A DNA stretch of 25,394 nt from an uncultured Lachnospiraceae bacterium. Lineage in GTDB: Bacteria; Bacillota; Clostridia; Lachnospirales; Lachnospiraceae. The stretch covers positions 1 to 25,394 of the forward strand of contig CAMNBW010000003.1 in NCBI GenBank assembly GCA_946533525.1. The letters run 5' to 3'. Of this stretch, positions 1 to 6,400 are shown piece by piece. The number at the start of each line of letters is the position of its first letter. Positions within the stretch are counted from its first letter, which is position 1. Below the pieces are notes generated by a model. It did not search any database. It worked only from the letters and a program-made list of their open reading frames with translations, and was not told where the DNA came from. A program made the position numbers and the translations under genes.

Positions 1-18
1 GATTTAATTGGCAAAACC

Positions 19-56
19 CGTTACGTTCGCAGCCTGAAAGGCTGTGAACAGTAACG
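19..56 (-). terminator. Hairpin after the last minus-strand gene, possible terminator
   Basis: CGTTAC (19-24) pairs with GTAACG (51-56), and TTCGCAGCC (26-34) pairs with GGCTGTGAA (40-48) through one G-U, leaving a TGAAA loop. It begins 8 nt past the stop of the minus-strand regulator gene that ends at 65. On the minus strand the stem is followed by GGGTTTTG, so the U tract is short and offset. It may be a weak intrinsic terminator or a small structured repeat. Confidence 0.45.
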
Positions 57-64
57 TAATATGG

Positions 65-730
65 TCAGGCTTCGGCGGACTGGCCTGCAGCGCTTATCCA
101 GGCTGCGGTCACCTCTGCCCAGCTGTATTGCTGCATATAGCTTTTGAGCCCTTCCCTGTCCGGCTTAAAGCTGCCCCTTAGCCAGTCATAATAATCGCAG
201 TCCACCTTCAGGGGGTCCAGCGCAAGCTCCCTGCCGCTTTTTATGAAAATATCCGCGCAGCCCTTTTCGGCAAAGGCCGCAAGCATATCCTTCTTAAGGC
301 GGCTCACGTAGGAAAGATGGGTTCCGGCCTCCTCATCCTCCTGCCAGAGGTTCCGGGCTATCTCATGCGCGCTGCAGGCTTTCCCGCGGCGGTCCACCAG
401 AAAGGCCATCAGCTCCTTGGATTTACTGTAGTAAAAATCCAGCGGGATCCCGTCTATAAAGACATCGAAAATGCCGAAGGTCCTTATGCTCACCCTATTT
501 TTCTTCTCTGCCTCTTTCTCAGGGCGAAGCTTCATACCTCCGGCTCTTATCCTCCCGGCCAGCTCATGCATATCCATATCGGTCTCTATGAGCATAGAGG
601 GACTCTCCCCGGCAAGCCCGGCCTCCTGCCCTTCCACAGGACTTATCCTTGCTCCCGGCAGTGCCCCTATGACAGCCTCTTTAAGCTCTTCCATTCCGTC
701 CGGCTTTTCATCTATCAGTATTATCTTCAT
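65..730 (-). CDS. Winged-helix (SARP/OmpR-like) regulator with truncated receiver
   Basis: A 221-residue cytoplasmic DNA-binding protein. Residues 1-30 resemble the first strand and helix of a CheY receiver (MKIILIDE), but the rest of the receiver is shortened and I see no phosphoacceptor Asp or conserved Lys. Residues about 80-150 form a winged helix of the kind found in AfsR/SARP-type regulators, with the usual SKSKELMAFLVDRRGK helix and a recognition region around HLSYVSRLKKDM. The tail, with VDCDYYDWLRG and YMQQYSWAE, resembles the start of a bacterial transcriptional activator (BTAD) domain. It starts at ATG 730 behind a GGAAAG-like ribosome site. It is last in a cluster with a secreted protein and a related regulator. 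Target genes are unknown; the flanking secreted-protein gene or the T4SS is an inference. The fold call is firm, the function is not. Confidence 0.8.
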   Translation of the reverse strand: MKIILIDEKPDGMEELKEAVIGALPGARISPVEGQEAGLAGESPSMLIETDMDMHELAGRIRAGGMKLRPEKEAEKKNRVSIRTFGIFDVFIDGIPLDFYYSKSKELMAFLVDRRGKACSAHEIARNLWQEDEEAGTHLSYVSRLKKDMLAAFAEKGCADIFIKSGRELALDPLKVDCDYYDWLRGSFKPDREGLKSYMQQYSWAEVTAAWISAAGQSAEA

Positions 731-801
731 GGTCTTTCCGCTCTCCCGCCGAAATCCCGCCTTCCCGGCGCACCAGGCATTCTAAGCTCACCGGTCATTA
801 T

Positions 802-1593
802 CTAAAATATCGCCTTTATCTCGTAGAGTCCCGCGCCCTGGGAGGGGACGTATCTTACCATGGTATCCCCCACGCCGACCCACTCGTTTACCTTGAGATT
901 TTCCGAGTTCGTATCGTCCCAGCTCGAATATATCGCCCTTGCCAGCTTGTCCCCCGAACGGCTGACGCAGAAGCACAAAAGCCTTAAGACCTGATAGTCG
1001 TAGAGCGCCATGGAGGTCCACTCCCCCGCATCCTCTGTCATCTCGTGCTCGTCTCCGGAAAGAGGCGTGCAGACCTGTATCGTATAGCCGTTAAAGCTGG
1101 GATTTTTATACATCGCAAGCCTTGTGGTCTTCTTCCTCTGCTTCTCGGAGGTCACTACCGAGGAGAGGGTGATATGGTTGCTGTAGACGGAAATGACCCT
1201 CCAGCCGTGCAGGTCATTCGTAAGCTTCTTCTGGGCGTTCTTAAGTATCGGTATGACCGTCTCAAATTCCCCTGCCTGGTCGGCAGCAAGCCAGGAATTT
1301 CTCGCCGGGACCCAGGCTCCCAGGATATTATAGGCTGAGGCCCAGAAGCCATCCTTGTTTACATAATATCCGTCTATTGTAAAACCGTCCTGCAGGAAGC
1401 TTCCGTCCGACAACTGATAGGCCAGGACATTGGGAACCGCCGTAGGCACCCAGCTTCCCCTGACATTCATCCTTATATTCGTGCCCCCGGCGAAGACCGG
1501 CTGCGCCGTCGTCAGAAGGGCGGCGCTCATGACAGCCGCCGTCACCGTTTTCAAGGTCTTCAATAATCCGTCTTTTTTCATAATTTTTTTCAT
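802..1593 (-). CDS. Secreted protein of unknown function
   Basis: About 263 residues from ATG 1593. The reading frame stays open upstream to a TTG at 1617, but ATG 1593 lies 5 nt past the stop of the preceding regulator gene and 12 nt after AGAGG, so I prefer it. The N-terminus has Lys residues, a hydrophobic stretch (TVTAAVMSAALLTTA) and a plausible signal-peptidase site after PVFA. The following residues contain DGYYVNKDGFW, which resembles the aromatic DGYYV-x-x-x-G-x-W unit of clostridial cell-wall-binding repeats, present here about once. The remainder is a mixed alpha/beta domain I do not recognise, possibly export-related or enzymatic. It sits between two related winged-helix regulators, which suggests it is controlled by them or works with them at the surface. 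I assign no function. Confidence 0.7.
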   Translation of the reverse strand: MKKIMKKDGLLKTLKTVTAAVMSAALLTTAQPVFAGGTNIRMNVRGSWVPTAVPNVLAYQLSDGSFLQDGFTIDGYYVNKDGFWASAYNILGAWVPARNSWLAADQAGEFETVIPILKNAQKKLTNDLHGWRVISVYSNHITLSSVVTSEKQRKKTTRLAMYKNPSFNGYTIQVCTPLSGDEHEMTEDAGEWTSMALYDYQVLRLLCFCVSRSGDKLARAIYSSWDDTNSENLKVNEWVGVGDTMVRYVPSQGAGLYEIKAIF

Positions 1594-1597
1594 AATA

Positions 1598-2276
1598 TCA
1601 TAATTCCTCTGGCTCAAACGCCCTCATATCTATACCCATTTCACCCCTGCGGGAGATGAGCATATGGTCCATCTCATATTCCGCAAGGGTTTTCTTAAGA
1701 TCTACCCTCAGATTTTGAAAATAGGATCGGGTATTTACCCCTTCGCCCCCGTCTCCCCATAAATATTCCACGAGCCATCGGGTCGAACACATCCTCCCGC
1801 TGTTCTCCAAAAGAATGGAAAGGAGCTCCTTCGTCTTGGAATACTTAAACTTTATGGGCTCTCCGTCTATACTGATCCTGAACATGCCGCTCTTATCCCG
1901 GGTCAGGTGCGCCACCCTCCTTAACGGATATAGGAGGTTGTCAAGTTCTGCCCTGACCTTATCCGCGTCAGGGTCTCCGGCTATATATCCGCTGGCGTGA
2001 AGCCGCAGCGCCTCCCTTAAATATTTGTCCGTAGCCGCAGCGATTATGAGATTTATCCCCGGTATCAGCCGCAGGAGCCTTTTCTCCGCCAGCTCAAGCC
2101 TCTTTCCTTCGTCCCCGTCAATTTGGAAAAATACGACCTGAAAGATATGCTTCCCGGCAAAAGCCATCAGCTCCCCTTCGTCGGAAAAGGAATGAATGGA
2201 GGCCTCCGGAGCCGCATTTTTCACAGCTTCCGTCAGCGCTCCACCCCCCCCTATTTTCAAAAACCAAAATCACCAT
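1598..2276 (-). CDS. Pseudo-receiver winged-helix regulator, frame broken at a G8 tract
   Basis: A second regulator of the family of the gene at 65-730. The continuous frame runs from 1598 to about 2260, but its only early start is a TTG with no ribosome site. In the next frame an ATG at 2276 gives MVILVFENRGG, a normal receiver first strand, which joins the main frame (ALTEAVKNAAPEAS) if the run of eight G (plus-strand C 2244-2251) had seven. As read here, translation from 2276 would stop at 2118. With seven G it would be 225 residues: a pseudo-receiver (about 1-115) with Gln where the phosphoacceptor Asp should be (FFQID) and no Lys in GYIAGDPD, then a winged helix (about 130-205, KYSKTKELLSILLENSG). 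The cause could be phase variation, a real mutation or a sequencing error. It lies 4 nt before the secreted-protein gene. Confidence 0.75.
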
Positions 2277-2312
2277 ATTTATCTGATTAAAACTCCACAT
2301 CCTGCATTATAT

Positions 2313-2594
2313 CTACATGAAGGGCGGCAGCTTTTTCTTATAGGGGTTGTTGCGCTCCAATGCCTCCTTTTCCCTGTCCTTGCCATCCGTCATGGACCTG
2401 CCCGGGGAGGTCTGTCTCTTCTTCTCATGCGAAGACATCAGATATATCCCCTCCTCCTTCATAAGCTCCTCAAGATTTGTGGAACGTACCGCACCAAGCT
2501 TCGCCCTAAGCTCTTTCTTAAGATCAGTCTCCTTTGAAAAATCAGCGCTCTTTAAAATTTTCTCAACCTTAGTCAAATTTAAATCATTTTCCAT
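2313..2594 (-). CDS. Small charged helical protein
   Basis: A 93-residue soluble protein with no signal peptide or membrane segment. Its N-terminal third, around VEKILKSADFSKETDLKKEL, is a predicted amphipathic helix pair that resembles small clostridial proteins often found beside regulatory genes; this is recall, not a search result. The C-terminal half is basic and probably disordered. It starts at ATG 2594 behind a weak AAGTGGTG site and is first in the minus-strand cluster of two regulators and a secreted protein. A conserved 38-nt element ends 50 nt upstream. A regulatory or adaptor role fits the context, but nothing in the sequence proves it. Confidence 0.65.
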   Translation of the reverse strand: MENDLNLTKVEKILKSADFSKETDLKKELRAKLGAVRSTNLEELMKEEGIYLMSSHEKKRQTSPGRSMTDGKDREKEALERNNPYKKKLPPFM

Positions 2595-2644
2595 AATACA
2601 CCACTTATGTCTATATGATTTTATGATTTTATAATCTCACGCTT

Positions 2645-2682
2645 TCATCTATACATACGGCTGGGAAAAAATTTATCGCCGC
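2645..2682 (-). promoter_or_regulatory. Bipartite 38-nt conserved element, copy A
   Basis: Read on the minus strand this is GGCGATAA, 11 nt, then GCCGTATGTATAGATGA. It aligns without gaps to 10035-10072 with 29 of 38 positions identical by my count. The element ends 50 nt upstream of the start of the small helical protein gene. Orientation and distance fit a promoter or an activator site for the minus-strand regulator cluster. The CGTAT part resembles the -10 of ECF sigma promoters (CGTA/CGTC in Bacillus), but GGCGAT is not the usual ECF -35 (GGAAC-like), so the assignment is a hypothesis. Confidence 0.5.
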
Positions 2683-2689
2683 TTTTTTC

Positions 2690-2728
2690 AAAAAATCGAG
2701 TAGGGAAGATGCAATCGCACCCTACTCG
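2690..2728 (-). terminator. Minus-strand intrinsic terminator or attenuator
   Basis: On the minus strand CGAGTAGGG (2728-2720) pairs perfectly with CCCTACTCG (2705-2697), and the stem is followed by A and then six T (2695-2690). No minus-strand gene ends just upstream, because the neighbour there is the plus-strand sigma gene. It would therefore stop long read-through RNA from the giant lipoprotein gene, antisense to the sigma gene, or attenuate a leader of the regulator cluster. The conserved 38-nt element comes directly after it. Confidence 0.65.
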
Positions 2729-2934
2729 CCGCGAGCCGCCGGTCGGCTTGCCGGCACATTTCATATCGGCGGCTCTGCGATAAAAAAAAATTCTTCTATA
2801 GTGCCGTTTTGTGGTTCTAGTGTGGTATTTATGTAAACTCACCTTTGTTACAATGAAACAAATTTTCGCGTACTGACACGTTCAGCTTTGAACTGATCAG
2901 ATCACCAGCCTGCTTGGGGGGCGAAGCTATAAGG

Positions 2935-3447
2935 ATGAATAAGCTTTCCTTTGAAGAAGCATATAACGACAATTTTTCGTATATTTATAACTTTCTTTAT
3001 GCTCATACCCTGCACAGGGAGCTGGCGGAGGATCTCACCTCACAGACCTTCCTAAAGGCCTATGAGCACTATAACAGCTACGATCCGGAGCGTTCCTCCG
3101 TGCGCACCTGGCTTTGCCGTATTGCCAGAAATCTCATGATCGACCATTTCCGGGCTAATCCCGCCAGCCGCCAGGTGGCCCTCGAGGACGCGGAGGAGCT
3201 TATCCATACTGATGAATACCAGATTCTAAAGGACTCCACAAACCGGGAGGTCTACCGCCTCCTCTCCCTTCTCGACCCGGACGAAAGAGAGCTTATCTCC
3301 CTGCGGTATTTTTCGGATATGGCGGTAAGCGATATCGCCGAGACCTTAGGTATCACCCTGAACGCAGCCAGCAAGCGCATCCGCCGCATCCTCGCCAAGC
3401 TTTACTCCTTTCTTGAAACCGACTCAATAAACGACCTACTGGACTGA
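2935..3447 (+). CDS. ECF-like sigma-70 family RNA polymerase sigma factor
   Basis: About 170 residues from ATG 2935; the frame is open to a TTG at 2914, but the ATG matches the usual start of the family. Region 2 spans about residues 5-75, with FNYIYNFLY-like core contacts (FSYIYNFLYAH), DLTSQTFLKAYEHY and the -10 recognition segment RTWLCRIARNLMIDHFR. Region 4 spans about 110-165, with LDPDERELISLRYFSDM and the helix-turn-helix VSDIAETLGITLNAASKRIRRIL. There is no region 1 or 3, as in ECF sigmas. It is the only plus-strand gene and has no obvious membrane anti-sigma partner beside it. Its last 12 nt overlap the end of the convergent giant lipoprotein gene. The promoters it recognises are unknown; the bipartite element found twice here is a candidate. 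Confidence 0.9.
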   Translation: MNKLSFEEAYNDNFSYIYNFLYAHTLHRELAEDLTSQTFLKAYEHYNSYDPERSSVRTWLCRIARNLMIDHFRANPASRQVALEDAEELIHTDEYQILKDSTNREVYRLLSLLDPDERELISLRYFSDMAVSDIAETLGITLNAASKRIRRILAKLYSFLETDSINDLLD

Positions 3448-6400
3448 GCCGCTCTCATAAGCACTGTCACTATCCTTCACCGTACCGCTCTTATACGGAC
3501 TTTCCTTAGGCGTACCACTCTCATCCTTCACGATACCGGCCCCGCTGTTTATGATCACTGAATCCAGATAGTCCTCCCAGGTTATCTTCCTCTGGGACAG
3601 CATTTCCCTGACTGCCTCATCGTTTTTAATATCGCCGATAATGCTCTTATAGGCGGCGGACTGCCTTAGATACCTTATCCGATCCTGTCCGATAAGCACC
3701 TCGTTTACCTGGTTCGTAGAGATTCCTCCTATGCTCTGAAGGGATTCCGGCAGCTCGTCATAGGCCGCCCTCTCCTCATAGTCCTCCAGCCATGAAAGGT
3801 AGGACTGATAGCCGCTCTGCGTCCTTATCTTTTCTTTAATTATAAGCTCCTCCAGGCGCCATACGCTATCTATATCCGGCAGCGCCTCTGTCAGGCTCTT
3901 CTTCATGGCCTCAAAAGGAGCTCCGCTCAAAACATTCCTCCCGTGATTTATGACCTCCGCGAATTCCCCGGCGTACTCTTCGCCGGACAGCACGAAGTTA
4001 TCGGGATTTATAAGTCCCAGAAGCTGGGTCTCGTAGGCGATGAACTTCTGCCTCTGAGCCTCCCTGTCCGAAGCGGACTGCAGCGCTCCCGCTGCCTGAG
4101 CCTCCCCGTTTGGTGAGGAAACGCTCTTTATCTCCCGGTTATGTTCAATATAGTCCGCCAGAATATCGTTTAAAACCTCCCGGCGGTATTCGGCGCGCCT
4201 GGAAGTCTCGTCCTTTCCTTCATTGGCGCTTGCGGAGCCCTGCTCCTCGAGCCACTGAGTTAACTCATTTCCGCTCACACCCTCCAGGCCGTACTCCGCG
4301 GCCGCCTTCTCGCCCTCGTCTCCGAAGATGTCTCCTACAGAGACCTGTCCCTGCTGGGCCGAAAGATCCAGTACCTTCCTGTATTCCCGGTACTTATCCG
4401 CCTGCTCCTTCGGCAGATCCCCCGCTACCTCCTCATTCATCCTTATCTCTACGAGTATATCCTCAAAGCTCTCCAGATTGGAAGCTTCTGTAAGCCTCGA
4501 TTCGAGGTTCCTCCAATAGGGGTCGGAGCGCTTCGGGCTTGTGGCCATAGACCTGGCCCCCGCGAGCTCGTACACCCTGGCAATGGCGGGCTTTACCGCA
4601 GCCACCCTCCGCCTTAATTCCATTAGCCTTTCGCGCACGGCTTCCGGCACAGCGGTCACCTCATAGGCTTTTGCGATCTCGGAGAGCGCCCTTTCATAGG
4701 AGGCGGAGGCAGGGTCGAAGAGGGCCCTCTGGACCTTATTTTCGGTGGACTCGTCCTCGCTCATATCGATATTTTCCATCTGCCCCTCTTCGTTGATCGT
4801 AGTACGAAACTGCCTGTACAGATAGTCCTTCGCGTACTGGTTCAGCATATTGAGGAAGGACTGGATAAGGGTGTCGCTGACCTGCTCCCCGGAATAGGTC
4901 TTCTTAAAGACCTTTGCCGCCGCTATGTCACAGTCCTTGTAGGCCTTTCCGGTCTTGCCGAAGCCTAAGAGCATGAAGTCCTCAGTCCTGCCCTTCTGGA
5001 ACATCCTGTAGTATGAGCCCTCCATATCGTTCGAGACCTCGCCGGAATTTAAGTGCAGCAGCTTCGTCCCGCTGTCCACGGAGCAGATTATCGCGCTGTC
5101 CTCCCCTATGAGGGTTATATTGCGGGCAGAGGTCAGATGGCCGTTAAAGCGCGAATACCTGTAGTAGCCCGGGGAGGATACGTCCTCGACCCCGGGAAGT
5201 TCAGGCGCCAATTCGTTATGCTCCTCTCCAAGGCGGCTTATCTCCTCCTGCACGGCCTCGTCGGTCCGTCCCTCTGTATCTCTTGTATAGCCGCCGGAGG
5301 TCAGGAGCATATCCAGTGGAATGTAGCCCCTGGTGTCTATCCCCGAGGGCCACTTCTTTTCCTTCTTCTGCTCCGAGACCTTCCTCTCCACCGCTTCATC
5401 TATATTGGTAAATCTCAAGGGAGCGTACTGCGCATTGGGGTCGGTGGCCCTGTTTTTATTCTTATATATCTTTACCCCCTCCGAGGTCCTCGCCACGATG
5501 ATCTGTGTATCCTTCGACTCTCCGGCGGGGCTCCTATAAGTTATCTGGGCCGCGTCCATGGCTACGCCGGGTATCTTTGTATCCTCGATAAAATAGCTCT
5601 GACCCAGGATGGACTTATAGCCCGTAAGCCGGGTCAGCTCCTCTCCTGAATTGTCGGCTCCCTCGAGCACTACTCCCTGCATGGCGCCGGAGAGCCTCCC
5701 TCCGGTGGTTCGCGCCCCCATTCCGGCCTCGGTAATTATGGCGCCGCTCCCCTGCGGGAATTTCATCCTGTAGGACTTTACAGTGCTGTTGGGCTCCAGC
5801 TTATCCACCCTCTGCACATAGCCCATGCAAAGAGCCAGCACGCTCTCCCTGTAGGCCTCCGGAATCTGATTGGAGAGCTCCACGATCCTGTCTATCATAT
5901 CCCGCTTCGTGCTGCCTCCGGTCAGTCCCTGCATCATCCTGTTGGCCTGATCTAAGACTGAAGCGGCTTCGGACAGCTGGTTTTCTATGCCCTCCAAATA
6001 GGGATTCCTGAAAAGGTCATTTAAGGCCCGGTCGATGGTCTCGTATATCTGCTCATACTCCCTGTCTGTGAGCTTTTTGTCCTCATGTGCCTTTTGGGCA
6101 TCCTCCAAAGCCTTGTTTAGCCTGTCGCTCATGGAAAGCCGCTCCTGATCCAGCTCCTCCAGGGACTTCTTAGTCTTTTCCGCGTCCTTTTCGGACATCT
6201 TGTCGTCCTCCACCATCTCGTCCAGCTTTTCACCCAGCTCCTCATAGAACTCCCCGAGATCATGGGTCATCAGCGCATTCAGGAAATTGGCGTATTTTAA
6301 AGTAGTCCAGGTCTCCGGCGAGGTCTGCAGCAGGGTCTCGAGCTCTAAGAGCACCTTCTCCGGCTCTCCGTCCTGTCTGACCTCGACGCCGTCTCCGGTA

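Larger units (their letters stand above)
2595..2934. other. Structured, partly AT-rich intergenic region
   Basis: This 340-bp gap separates the minus-strand regulator cluster from the plus-strand sigma gene. It contains the 38-nt bipartite element (2645-2682), a minus-strand terminator-like hairpin (2690-2728), a second 9-bp hairpin GAGCCGCCG (2733-2741) with CGGCGGCTC (2767-2775), and an outer complementary pair TTTATCGC (2672-2679) with GCGATAAA (2777-2784). The last 90 bp, ahead of the sigma gene, hold an interrupted TTTGTT/AACAAA palindrome and a TGATCA. I found no convincing housekeeping promoter. An open frame of 65 codons at 2645-2842 on the minus strand lacks a ribosome site and overlaps these structures, so I do not call it a gene. 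Confidence 0.6.

Noticed and set aside
2645..2842. 65-codon minus-strand open frame over the hairpin region
   Set aside because: No ribosome site, composition dominated by the inverted repeats and overlap with the terminator; better read as a by-product of the structured region.
2843..2913. TGAAAC (ECF -35-like) and CGTA/CGTT boxes ahead of the sigma gene
   Set aside because: Spacing to either candidate -10 (9 or 19 nt) does not fit the usual 16-17 nt, so an autoregulated ECF promoter is not supported.
2914..2934. TTG start for the sigma factor
   Set aside because: The extra seven residues add nothing family-like, while ATG 2935 gives the usual N-terminus.
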